A stretch of 64,000 bases of DNA. Origin: Cytophagaceae bacterium (GTDB taxonomy: Bacteria; Bacteroidota; Bacteroidia; Cytophagales; Spirosomataceae). Below are positions 19,408 through 28,291 of the stretch, one piece after another. The translations under genes were made by a program, and so were the position numbers. The DNA lies in the NCBI GenBank assembly GCA_016722655.1, contig JADKIR010000004.1, positions 1,054,001-1,118,000 of the forward strand, in the 5' to 3' direction. Within the stretch, counting starts at the first letter, position 1. The number at the start of each line of letters is the position of its first letter. A model generated the notes under the pieces. It was not told where the DNA came from. It searched no databases and saw only the letters and a program-made list of their open reading frames with translations.

Positions 19408-20597
19408 GATTTAATGGTTTTTATTCTTTTCAATATTTCCAAACAAGCCCTTACATTGTGATATGGACATTTCCAAAAACTAACCTTGCCCTCATTTCCT
19501 TTCCGGTAAGCGTCATCAACACCCCAAAACCACTCGCCATTTTGTAAATCAAGGAGGTGTTTTTTGATAAAATCCCAAAAACCTTCTACCCTATGCAGAT
19601 ACTCCTGATTATTGTTGATCTGAAATGCATTGAGGTAACCAACCATACCCTCTGCACTTACCCACCATTCCCGGTGGGTATCTGTATGTTTCGTTTCGGG
19701 GTCATATTCATGCAGGAGACTTCCATCAGGCTGACAGCCATCGCTGGTAGCATCCGCCATTTTTATGGCTATTTCCGACCATTTTTCTTGCAAAATAGCA
19801 TCTTCAATAATTTCAGCCGATTCATAAAGCAGCCATGATGCTTCAATATTGTGACCATAGCTATATGCAGCACTCTGACTTAGCCATTGGGCATCAAAAA
19901 ATAACTGTAGCTGCCAGGTTTTGGGGTTAATAATATGTTTTTCAAAAACTTCCAAAAGATGGATAATCCGTTTTTTCAATAATGCATCGGGCCAAATCTG
20001 GTAAAGATTGGCATAAGCTTCAATTATATGCAGGTGGGTATTCATGGTTTTGGGGTCATTTCGATCTTTTTCACTGAGCCTTACATCATCCAATTTTTCC
20101 CAATTCTGCGAAAAAGCCTCCCAATATCCACCATTTTTCGGGTCAAAAGCATGCTCTTCCAATTCAAAAAATAGTTTCTGAGCCTGCTCCAAAACCTCAT
20201 TTTCAGAGGTGATTTTAAAATATTCAGCAAAAGCATAAAGTGTAAATGCCAGACCATAAGTTTGTTTTCTGCCGTCTAAAACGGTTCCTTCGGCATTTAA
20301 TGACCAATAAGTACCGCCTGATTCCTGATCAAGAAAATACCTGCAAATGTATTCATAGGCCCTTTGAGCCAGGTTTTTATGTACAGGATTTTGGGTAAAT
20401 GCATAAGCAGCCGAAAAAGACCAAAGGATGCGAGCATTGAGCACTCCGCCTTTGGGAGCATTATAATCTGGTTGGTTAAGAATATCTACTTCTCCCAAAA
20501 ATCCTCCGTTTCTGGTATCAGGGCTAAACTTTTCCCAATAGTCCAAAATTCGGTTGAGTTCTACGTTTATTTCTTTTTCAAACTGAGGGAGGTTCAT
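19404..20597 (-). CDS. AGE-family sugar 2-epimerase, probably cellobiose/mannobiose 2-epimerase
   Basis: 397 residues, no signal peptide, so cytoplasmic. It has the (alpha/alpha)6-barrel pattern of the N-acylglucosamine 2-epimerase family. Conserved positions include GGFLGEVD, LNARILWSFSAAY, QTYGLAFTLYA, MNTHLHIIEAYANL, YGHNIEASWLL and REWWVSAEGMVGYLNA, which supply the two catalytic His and aromatic platform residues of cellobiose 2-epimerases (EC 5.1.3.11). Such enzymes convert beta-1,4-mannobiose to mannosyl-glucose. The GH130 phosphorylase gene two positions upstream uses exactly that product, so the pair forms the known epimerase-phosphorylase route for mannobiose. It overlaps by four bases with both neighbours, so translation is coupled. 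Confidence 0.9.
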   Translation of the reverse strand: MNLPQFEKEINVELNRILDYWEKFSPDTRNGGFLGEVDILNQPDYNAPKGGVLNARILWSFSAAYAFTQNPVHKNLAQRAYEYICRYFLDQESGGTYWSLNAEGTVLDGRKQTYGLAFTLYAFAEYFKITSENEVLEQAQKLFFELEEHAFDPKNGGYWEAFSQNWEKLDDVRLSEKDRNDPKTMNTHLHIIEAYANLYQIWPDALLKKRIIHLLEVFEKHIINPKTWQLQLFFDAQWLSQSAAYSYGHNIEASWLLYESAEIIEDAILQEKWSEIAIKMADATSDGCQPDGSLLHEYDPETKHTDTHREWWVSAEGMVGYLNAFQINNNQEYLHRVEGFWDFIKKHLLDLQNGEWFWGVDDAYRKGNEGKVSFWKCPYHNVRACLEILKRIKTIKS

Positions 20598-23500
20598 TTT
20601 TTGATAATTTTGAAAGAATAATATTTTTTATCCTGAAAAATCCTGATGAAAAAAATCGGTGGAAAACCAGGAAATATAGCAATTTGTGTCTCTTTCTTCT
20701 CCAGTTTTTGTATTGGCTGAATCAACCGGCCATCGGTAGAAATTATGGCGAAATTATCGACATCAGTGGGTTGTTTGCCCAACTTTATTATGACTTTTTC
20801 GGCACCAGGATTGGGAAAAACCAAAACCGAAGGAGTCTCAAAAGTAGATAGAATGTTGTTGGTAAGGAGTTTTAGTGTGTCTGACTTAGGGATATTGAAT
20901 TTATCAGCGTATTTTAAAACCACCTGATATTCCCCATGTTTGTCGGCATATAATCGTGCATTGACCTTTGATACTGTGCTGATGGTACTTTGACTACCTT
21001 CGGGCTTCGAAGCCAAACTCCAGGTGATGTTAACGTCGTCATTTTCCATATCAGATATATCGCTGATGTACAGGTCATTGTAGCTGCCGGGGCTTAACAA
21101 GGGCAACTCAGACATTTTTACCGACGGCCTGGCATTAACATATATTTTTACAGAATCCTTCAAAACTATTTCACCGGTTTTCATTTCAAGATATACCAAA
21201 AATTTACCCGGCTGGTCAGAGCTGAATTCAGCCTTAAGTGGTGAGCTGGTTTGTTCTTTAATACTAGGATTCCCCTGCCCGGCCGCTTTCCAGATATTGA
21301 TGGTTTTTTCAGGAGTATAAATTGAAGACCTGCTTGCATCAATGGTAAGTTTTTGTCCTTGCCCGGTTACTGAGTCGGCGGAAATTCTGGGTATCGAAAA
21401 ATCTATTTTTTTTTTGTATTGCCAGGTTAAGATTTTTCCAAGATTAAAATCTTTTATCGGAAGTGGGAAATCTCTTTCCAGGGCAATATTTGTAAAACTT
21501 TCACTTAGACCTGTTTCGATATCTGTCAATGAAATATCGTAAACGCCGTTTTGCACTAACAAATCACGGTCTAAAGGCAGGTTTAATTTGTCTATCCTTT
21601 GACCTTCGCGGTAGTTTAAAAATATGTGTTCAACCTCGTATCTTGTACTCAAAACATTAAAGGAATAGTTGTCTGCCTGTAAATTGTAGCGATTGGTTGC
21701 CTGGTAGGTTGCCGCCAGCCCCGGTATTTTATTCCGATATGAAAATGAAACAGGCAATTTGAAAACCTCTGCCCATTTTTTATCTTTGTACACATCCCAA
21801 ATCCACATGAAAGATGGGGTGCCTCCGAAAATAGTTTTCCAAACGAAAATCTTTTGGTTATCAATTGGAGTATTGGCAGTAGCAACATCCAAACCAAATT
21901 CACCACATAAAACCGGCTTTTTGTAATTTATTGCAGACTTAATTTCATCCGATTTTTCTTCGAGTTTCTGTGCGAGTTTGGTATCATAAATATGAAACTG
22001 AAGTACATCAAGAGCCTCGAGGTCGCCCATTTGTTTGAGTTGTTCGTCCGATGCCGAAGTGGTGGTGACATGCTGAAAAGGGTCAATGCTTTTGAGATAT
22101 TTGCTCATTTCATCATGCCAGGAAATCACCGCTTTCTTCCATTGAGCAGACTGGTTGGGGTGATTGCCCGTAAACTGCACCTCATTAAAAAGCTCCCACG
22201 CGAAAAGGTTGTTGCTATATCCCCAGCGGGCGACAATGTATCTCAACAAATTTTTTGTGTATTTTTTGGCGGTTTCGTTGTAAAAAAATTCTTCAGGCTT
22301 GGTCAATGGGCCACCCAAAGAGGCATTGTAAGGATTATCAGACCAGTTGGAATTTACATTTTCTGAAAACATACCATGCTGGAACAATACCGGCTGGAGA
22401 AACATTTTCAGATTTTTTGCAATGTCAAAAATAGAATCATTCAAAGCAGCAGCAGCCTGGGAATACCTCATCAATCCTTGAGTATAGCCATCGTTTTTCC
22501 ATTCGAGAGCCTGGCGGTTAAATGGCACCTGCCAGTAGCGTATGGTATTGGCTCCAGACGCTGAAAGGTTGGTCATGATCTGGGTATAGTCACCAATACT
22601 CGCCCAGCCAAGATTGATTCCCAGAGGGGTGTAAACATTGTCCTGATCTTTAAACCGAAAATATTGCATGGGATTTTTTTTATCAAAAACCTCAATCGCA
22701 TTTACAAAAGTGGGAAAATAATGAGGGGAAAACTCTGAAATGTCTTTCACTTTTTTATTTAAAATACCTTCAGAATCATGGATTTCGACGTTCATTGAAA
22801 AAGGCTCTTCGGTATCAAGGGTAAACCTAAACATCCAATACGACCTTGTGGTGTCGGCCACCCAGTTGCTATTTTGAAAAGAAGCTGGCTGATAAAAAAA
22901 GCAGGGAACGCTTAGTTCTTTTCCAGTACCGTAAAATTTGATTTTGAGATTGGATGTTATTTCGGCAGCATCATAGGGGTTTTTGTAGTTTTTGTTGATT
23001 TTAAAAACACCTTCTATTTTTTCAAATCTTCTTATTTCCCGATTTTTTATAATAATTTCAGATATCTTTTCTGTTGCATTTAATACAAAAAGAAAGTCTT
23101 CCAAAATGCTGCATTTACCTTCATTATCAGTAATTTTCAAAACAATTTTTCCTGAAAAAGGCTTTTCGAAAATATTGGAAAAAACGCCTGTATTGTTTTT
23201 AAGAATAAGCCCATTGCCAAAATCCAATTCATAGGATTTGATTTCTCCGTCGGGATCAAAGCTTCCCGATGCATCAAAATTGAGGGTATTTCCTGTAAAA
23301 GAAATATCCGGAAATTTCAGATTGGCTACCGGGCTGCCATTTAACGACAAGGAATTGTACAGCCTGAAATCATCAAAATATATTTTGGCTTCGGCTTGAT
23401 TGTCCACTGAGGCCGAAATCTCAATTTTGTCAAACTGCTTTCCGGTTAGACTGCTCAGATCAAAGGTGGTGTTGGTCCATTGATTGGGTTCTGGCTGAAA

Positions 23501-23863
23501 ATTGTACTCGGGTGCCCAGGCTTCACGAAGCAGCGTACCCTTGTGCCATAGTTTAAGATAAACACGCCCCTTTGTGGTGGAATTTATCATAAAACCGAGG
23601 GTATTGTTTTTCTTGATTTCGACAGCACCTGAAAACTGAAAACTTATTGCTTGCCAATTGCCCGCAGATTTAAGATAGTAGGCTACTTTATTGGAATTAT
23701 TCCCAGTCTTTTGGGAGTTATCTACCACCCCGGCTGACTTCCCCGACAAAGTTATGGCCTGATTTTCAGTTTCAAAATCGACAAATACCTGAGCATTTGA
23801 TTTTTGAAAATATAAAAAAACAGAAAAAAATAAGAGACATTTTAAACTTCCGGAAAATCTCAT
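20594..23863 (-). CDS. Multidomain GH5-type mannanase/glucanase exported by T9SS
   Basis: 1089 residues. Order: signal peptide (1-24); carbohydrate-binding-like jelly roll (about 25-170, ending IYFDDFRLYN); PKD-like domain (about 178-262, FDASGSFDPDGEIKSYELDFG); beta domain resembling DUF5060 (about 268-385); and a TIM barrel (about 395-700). In the barrel, LFAWELFNEV holds the acid/base Glu561 and VLCGEFGLD the nucleophile Glu655, as in clan A family 5 enzymes. Two more beta domains (about 820-1000) and a T9SS C-terminal domain (FPNPGAEKVIIKLG, from about 1016) follow. It should act outside the cell or on its surface, cutting long mannan before uptake. GH5 endo-mannanase is the best guess from context; a glucanase or exo-mannosidase is possible. 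Confidence 0.85.
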   Translation of the reverse strand: MRFSGSLKCLLFFSVFLYFQKSNAQVFVDFETENQAITLSGKSAGVVDNSQKTGNNSNKVAYYLKSAGNWQAISFQFSGAVEIKKNNTLGFMINSTTKGRVYLKLWHKGTLLREAWAPEYNFQPEPNQWTNTTFDLSSLTGKQFDKIEISASVDNQAEAKIYFDDFRLYNSLSLNGSPVANLKFPDISFTGNTLNFDASGSFDPDGEIKSYELDFGNGLILKNNTGVFSNIFEKPFSGKIVLKITDNEGKCSILEDFLFVLNATEKISEIIIKNREIRRFEKIEGVFKINKNYKNPYDAAEITSNLKIKFYGTGKELSVPCFFYQPASFQNSNWVADTTRSYWMFRFTLDTEEPFSMNVEIHDSEGILNKKVKDISEFSPHYFPTFVNAIEVFDKKNPMQYFRFKDQDNVYTPLGINLGWASIGDYTQIMTNLSASGANTIRYWQVPFNRQALEWKNDGYTQGLMRYSQAAAALNDSIFDIAKNLKMFLQPVLFQHGMFSENVNSNWSDNPYNASLGGPLTKPEEFFYNETAKKYTKNLLRYIVARWGYSNNLFAWELFNEVQFTGNHPNQSAQWKKAVISWHDEMSKYLKSIDPFQHVTTTSASDEQLKQMGDLEALDVLQFHIYDTKLAQKLEEKSDEIKSAINYKKPVLCGEFGLDVATANTPIDNQKIFVWKTIFGGTPSFMWIWDVYKDKKWAEVFKLPVSFSYRNKIPGLAATYQATNRYNLQADNYSFNVLSTRYEVEHIFLNYREGQRIDKLNLPLDRDLLVQNGVYDISLTDIETGLSESFTNIALERDFPLPIKDFNLGKILTWQYKKKIDFSIPRISADSVTGQGQKLTIDASRSSIYTPEKTINIWKAAGQGNPSIKEQTSSPLKAEFSSDQPGKFLVYLEMKTGEIVLKDSVKIYVNARPSVKMSELPLLSPGSYNDLYISDISDMENDDVNITWSLASKPEGSQSTISTVSKVNARLYADKHGEYQVVLKYADKFNIPKSDTLKLLTNNILSTFETPSVLVFPNPGAEKVIIKLGKQPTDVDNFAIISTDGRLIQPIQKLEKKETQIAIFPGFPPIFFIRIFQDKKYYSFKIIKK

Positions 23864-23868
23864 ATTTT

Positions 23869-25059
23869 TTAGTTTAATAAACCTGGAACAAGTTCAAACT
23901 CGCGGTTTTTATCGATTATTTCATGCAATTTTTTAACTGACTCAAACGGACTGAACCCATCTTCGGGTGTATTGATACAATAATCAAGAAGCTGGTCAAG
24001 GCTACTGGTGGCTACATGCATGCGGGTGTCGGAGGAAGCATAATAAATAAAAACGCTACCGTCGTCATCCAGAATCCAACCATTAGAAAAAGCCACGTTA
24101 CTCACATCACCGATTCTTTCGTCGCCTTCGGGTGCAATAAAGTACCCTGCTGGTTTGTGAATTACCCGTGTGAGGTCTTTGAGATCAGTCATAAATACAT
24201 ACAAAACATATCGAAGGCCTGCCGCTGTATTTCTTACGCCATGTGCCAGATGTAGCCATCCTTTTTCTGTTTTTATTGGTGCCGGACCCTGACCATTTTT
24301 TACTTCATATACGGTATGATACCGTTTTTCGTCCAAAATATACTCTTTATCAATTTCAGGACAAAGCATATTTTTCACAAAACCAAAGCCGATTCCTCCA
24401 CCGCTACCGGCTTCAATAAAACCGTCCTGCGGGCGAGTGTAGAAAGCATATTGGCCATTCACAAATTCAGGATGCAACACGGCATTTCTTTGCTGTGGCG
24501 AAGGGGTTTTGAGGTCAGGCAACCTTTCCCAGCTTCTGAGGTCTTTGGTACGGGCGATACCGCACTGAGCCACAGCCGATGACTGGTCGCCATGCGGTGC
24601 TTTGGGGTCTTTTCTTTCAGTGCAAAACAAACCGTAAATCCAACCGTCTTCATGAGCCACCAATCGCATATCATAAATATTGCCATCTGGTTCATCAGTT
24701 TCAGGCATAAGGATTGGATAATCCCAGAATCTGAAATTATCGATACCATTGGGGCTTTCGGCAATGGCAAAAAATGACTTCCTGTCTGCCCCTTCAACCC
24801 TTACTACCATGAGGTACTTTCCATCAAATTTTATAGCTCCGGCATTAAAAGTAGCATTTATCGGAAACCTTTTCATGAGATAAGGGTTGGTTTCAGGATT
24901 GAGGTCATATTCCCACTCCAGTGGAACATGGGCCGCTGTAATTACGGGATTTTTGTATCTTTTATATATTCCGTTTCCCAGAAACTCAGGCTCATTTTTT
25001 TTGCCTAAAATTTCCTCTTTCTCTTCTTTTAACAACCTAAATCTTTCTTCAAAAATCAT
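23869..25059 (-). CDS. GH130 phosphorylase, probably 4-O-beta-D-mannosyl-D-glucose phosphorylase
   Basis: 396 residues, no signal peptide, cytoplasmic. GH130 five-bladed propeller motifs: RFPINATFNAGAIKFDGKYLMVVRVEG, IYDMRLVAHEDGWIYG (Asp130 is the family's catalytic acid), CGIARTKDLRSWERL, NAVLHPEFVNGQYAFYTRPQ, GGGIGFG, HLAHGVRNTAAGLRYVLY. The length and motifs fit the GH130_1 group typified by the Bacteroides fragilis enzyme, which phosphorolyses mannosyl-glucose to alpha-mannose-1-phosphate and glucose. Context supports this: the 2-epimerase that makes the substrate and a sugar symporter are in the same operon. Gaps are 5 bases to the GH5 gene downstream and 33 to the symporter upstream. 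Confidence 0.93.
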   Translation of the reverse strand: MIFEERFRLLKEEKEEILGKKNEPEFLGNGIYKRYKNPVITAAHVPLEWEYDLNPETNPYLMKRFPINATFNAGAIKFDGKYLMVVRVEGADRKSFFAIAESPNGIDNFRFWDYPILMPETDEPDGNIYDMRLVAHEDGWIYGLFCTERKDPKAPHGDQSSAVAQCGIARTKDLRSWERLPDLKTPSPQQRNAVLHPEFVNGQYAFYTRPQDGFIEAGSGGGIGFGFVKNMLCPEIDKEYILDEKRYHTVYEVKNGQGPAPIKTEKGWLHLAHGVRNTAAGLRYVLYVFMTDLKDLTRVIHKPAGYFIAPEGDERIGDVSNVAFSNGWILDDDGSVFIYYASSDTRMHVATSSLDQLLDYCINTPEDGFSPFESVKKLHEIIDKNREFELVPGLLN

Positions 25060-25092
25060 TACTATCTTATTTTAAAAATGGCCTATTAGTTT

Positions 25093-26916
25093 TCAAGATA
25101 AATGTTTATACCAGGTTTTATACAAAATAAAAACACAAATTGCCAATATGCAGAAAGTCAATACAGCCTGAAATGGCATGAGCAAGACAACAAAAACGGG
25201 AAGGGCGGTTATTGAAGTTTGAGCAATTATTCCAACAAAAACATTGAAAACATCATACTTAAAACGATTATTTGCAACAAAACCGGGGTTTTCTTTTGTC
25301 ACTTTTTCCTTTATTGGTCCCCAAAAACCCCAGGGATTTACTGTCTTATAAAAATTCTTCAATACAGGTTCTTCAGTTGGTGAGCTTAACAAGGAACCAA
25401 AAATGGCCCCTGCAAAAGATAATACGAGGATTATCGGAAAATAGTACAGCGGTAGAGTGTCAGGGAAAACATAGGGCAAAACCATTGCCGAAACGATACC
25501 CAAAAGCATCCCGGCAAAGAAACCGTTGGCATTGAATCTCCACCAGTGCCATTTGAGCACATTGGAAGCCACATACCCGCCGTAAAGTGCACCCACAATC
25601 CATTGGAGAACAGAGTTTACGTCTTTGGCATAAATTCCCAGAGCAATACTTATTATCACCACGACAACCCCACTGAGGTAGTTCATGCGGCTGATTTGAC
25701 CATTGCTGGCTTTGGGGTTTATATCTTTTAAATAAATATCATTGACCAGATAAGCCTGGGCTGCATTGAGGGTACCTGCAAAAGTACCCATGAAAGCAGC
25801 CATTAGCTCAACCAGAAATAGCCCTAAAAGTCCGGCAGGTGCAAATTTCACGATAGAGGCTGGCAAAATCCGCTCAAAATCCAGAGCACCGGATGCCGTT
25901 TGTATGTTTAATTCAGAAAAATATAATAAGCCCAACACAGTAAAACCGATAATCATAAAATAACGGGTGGGGAGCAAAACGATATTGACAAACATGCTCA
26001 TTAAGGAGGCTTCTTTAGGTGATCTTGTCGACAGAGTCTTTTGCATATCATAGTTAGGTGCAGGTCCCGCCACAGATGACAGAATTCCTTTGGCCAGCAT
26101 CAGTGAAAAGAACAAACCAAATGGCTCATATTTGTCTTCAATAATTTTCTGGTTTACCTCAGGCAAAATCCCACTCCAGTCGAGGTTGAGATTCCAGCCA
26201 AAAAATATATTGCTCCAATCGGCTGGAACAGGCAACGAATGTCCCCACAAATGATACATTGCGATGCCCCCAATCGACACCGACCCAATAGCCATGAGTG
26301 AATACTGGATTAAATCGGCCCAGACGATGCTTTTCATTCCACCCAAAATGGAATAAAAAACCGCAAAAATGGTGAAAATAATTCCATAAAAATGAGGGAC
26401 GAATTCAGGACTAATATTAAAAGGAACAAATGAGGAAATAGATGAAAAAGGAATGAAAATCTCTATGAATTTGCCCAGACCAATAAACCCGTAAGCCATA
26501 AATCCAAAGCAGCTCAAAAGGGCAAAAGCGATAATAATTTTATGACTCCTAAGGGCGTCTTTCCCCTGCCCAAAACGAAATAATATCCACTCAGCACCCG
26601 TACTTACATTTGATTTTCGGAGCCAGGATGCCAGATACACAAACATAAACACCTGATTAAATACCGGCCACAACCATACCAACCACAAACTTTTTAATCC
26701 ATATATGAACATGATCGAGACCATCCAGATAGTACCGGAGATATCAAACATACCCGAAGCGTTGGAAATACCCAACATCCAAAACGGCAGGTTATTCCCG
26801 CCCAACATATAGTCATTCTTTGATTTGTTGGCTTTGTTTTTCATGATTATACCTACTGCAGAAACCACAATAAGATATAAAACAATAACTGCCGCATCAA
26901 GGCTATGTATTTTCAT
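25093..26916 (-). CDS. Sodium:solute symporter (SSS family), likely for mannan disaccharides
   Basis: 607 residues with about 13-14 hydrophobic segments. The SSS core begins HSLDAAVIVLYLIVVSAVGI and includes WMLGISNASGMFDISGTIWMV near the sodium site, GLGKFIEIF and AVFYSILGGMKSIVWADLIQY. LMAAFMGTFAGTLNAAQAYLVNDIYLK is the typical TM8 segment. It is an inner-membrane, sodium-driven importer. Its position between the GH26 mannanase and GH130 phosphorylase genes indicates that it brings mannobiose (or Man-Glc) into the cytoplasm for the epimerase-phosphorylase pair. This differs from the GPH/MFS carriers used in some mannan loci. Substrate is inferred from context only. Confidence 0.92.
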   Translation of the reverse strand: MKIHSLDAAVIVLYLIVVSAVGIIMKNKANKSKNDYMLGGNNLPFWMLGISNASGMFDISGTIWMVSIMFIYGLKSLWLVWLWPVFNQVFMFVYLASWLRKSNVSTGAEWILFRFGQGKDALRSHKIIIAFALLSCFGFMAYGFIGLGKFIEIFIPFSSISSFVPFNISPEFVPHFYGIIFTIFAVFYSILGGMKSIVWADLIQYSLMAIGSVSIGGIAMYHLWGHSLPVPADWSNIFFGWNLNLDWSGILPEVNQKIIEDKYEPFGLFFSLMLAKGILSSVAGPAPNYDMQKTLSTRSPKEASLMSMFVNIVLLPTRYFMIIGFTVLGLLYFSELNIQTASGALDFERILPASIVKFAPAGLLGLFLVELMAAFMGTFAGTLNAAQAYLVNDIYLKDINPKASNGQISRMNYLSGVVVVIISIALGIYAKDVNSVLQWIVGALYGGYVASNVLKWHWWRFNANGFFAGMLLGIVSAMVLPYVFPDTLPLYYFPIILVLSFAGAIFGSLLSSPTEEPVLKNFYKTVNPWGFWGPIKEKVTKENPGFVANNRFKYDVFNVFVGIIAQTSITALPVFVVLLMPFQAVLTFCILAICVFILYKTWYKHLS

Positions 26917-26921
26917 TCAGG

Positions 26922-28043
26922 TTAAGGTTTTATTTTAAAATCATTTCCAAACAACAACATTCCATTTTGAGCCATATTTTTAAAGTCATCGGCGGACTCC
27001 TGACCCAAATAAGGAGCGTAAAAATGGTCAGGCCGCCCATTTCTCCACACTAAAACATAGCTTAACCCCGAATCTGAAATAATCGGACCGAGAATTTGAG
27101 TCCACCAGTTTTTTTCAGTTACCCTTTCCAGCCCAGTTTCGGTTATTGCAAATAGTTTCTGGTTGTCTTTAGATAATTTTTCTATCGTTTTTACCATTCT
27201 TTTTGTATTCACAATAAAATCCTGATTGGATTGAGGGGCGTTTCGATGATAGGTGTCAAATCCCAGAATATCAACATAATCATAACCCGGAAAACGCTCC
27301 AGATAATGGGACTCATCACGAAAATTATCGGTAGAGTAAGCCCAAAGCAGGTTTTTTACTTTTTTCTTTTGGGTGAAATAATTGTAGGTCATTTTCCAGA
27401 AATCTTTGTATTGCTGCGGTGTACAGTGGTCAGCTCCCCACCAAAACCAGCTGCCGGTGTGTTCATGGTAAGGTCTGAATATTACTGGTACCAAATCGCC
27501 TTTTTCTGTTTTAAGAGACAGGAAATAATCCGCCAGCTTATCCAGCGTTTTTTGATATTTTTTCAGGTTATCAGGATTATTTAAAATTTTGCCTATCGTA
27601 TTTTCCATTTTATCCCAGGTAGATTTCGAAAAATCCAGAGGGTTGTTAGGGTGCCAGCTATAAGTACTAATTATCCCGTTCTGATAGGCCAAAATGGTCG
27701 TTTTCTTCATAAAATCAAACGGTACGCCATCGAGGTTAGCCGGGTGGTCTAGTTCCAGATGTCCCAGGTCCCAGCCCAATAGCCCCGGATGTTTTCCTGA
27801 AATATTTTTTATGTCAGACTGAAGTGGTTTATCTGCAATCCAACGTGAACCATCAGGATTTAGACCATAAGCCATGGCATCCTGATGCCCGAAAATGACT
27901 CCTTTTCCCCGAATCTTAAAAAGTGATTGATATAACTGCCGGGTTGATTTACCGGCTTTTTTATTGACTTGACCAAAACTAACACTTTCAAATACCAAAA
28001 ATACAAGTACCAAAATCATTTTTTGGGGAAAATACATTTTCAT
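26922..28043 (-). CDS. GH26 beta-mannanase
   Basis: 373 residues with a signal peptide (about 1-24, ending VSFGQ). This is a clan A TIM barrel of family 26: IFGHQDAMAYG, GWDLGHLELDHP, STYSWHPNNPL, VIFRPYHEHTGSWFWWG (acid/base Glu194) and FAITETGLE (nucleophile Glu302). It hydrolyses beta-1,4-mannan or manno-oligosaccharides, many such Bacteroidota enzymes releasing mannobiose. There is no lipobox and no T9SS domain, so periplasmic action after SusC import is most likely. It sits between the SusCD/glycan-binding genes (249 bases upstream) and the symporter (5 bases downstream). Confidence 0.95.
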   Translation of the reverse strand: MKMYFPQKMILVLVFLVFESVSFGQVNKKAGKSTRQLYQSLFKIRGKGVIFGHQDAMAYGLNPDGSRWIADKPLQSDIKNISGKHPGLLGWDLGHLELDHPANLDGVPFDFMKKTTILAYQNGIISTYSWHPNNPLDFSKSTWDKMENTIGKILNNPDNLKKYQKTLDKLADYFLSLKTEKGDLVPVIFRPYHEHTGSWFWWGADHCTPQQYKDFWKMTYNYFTQKKKVKNLLWAYSTDNFRDESHYLERFPGYDYVDILGFDTYHRNAPQSNQDFIVNTKRMVKTIEKLSKDNQKLFAITETGLERVTEKNWWTQILGPIISDSGLSYVLVWRNGRPDHFYAPYLGQESADDFKNMAQNGMLLFGNDFKIKP

Positions 28044-28236
28044 AGCTCAGGTATTTTTTAAATATTAGAATTATTTGAAATAATATTATTTTACAAATAT
28101 CAAAAATTGAAATGCAGGGATATCAAAATACAAATTTTTTTTGAAAACATCTGTCGTTATTCTAGATGCCAATTTTTAGAAAAAATATTTGCTTATAGAA
28201 TTTTTGACGTAATTTTTGCATAAGAATTCCGAATAT

Positions 28237-28259
28237 GGAAGGCTCATTACGAGCCCTCC
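28237..28259 (-). other. Intercistronic hairpin between glycan-binding and GH26 genes
   Basis: GGAAGGCTC and GAGCCCTCC pair over 8 of 9 positions around a five-base loop, 32 bases after the stop of the glycan-binding lipoprotein gene. No T-run follows on the minus strand, so it is not a classical terminator. It may protect the 3' end of the SusC-SusD-binding-protein part of the transcript or mark a partial termination site. The surrounding 249-base gap (28044-28291) otherwise shows only AT-rich sequence. Confidence 0.5.
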
Positions 28260-28291
28260 AACATCGAAAAATTATTTAAGATAACCAGTGA

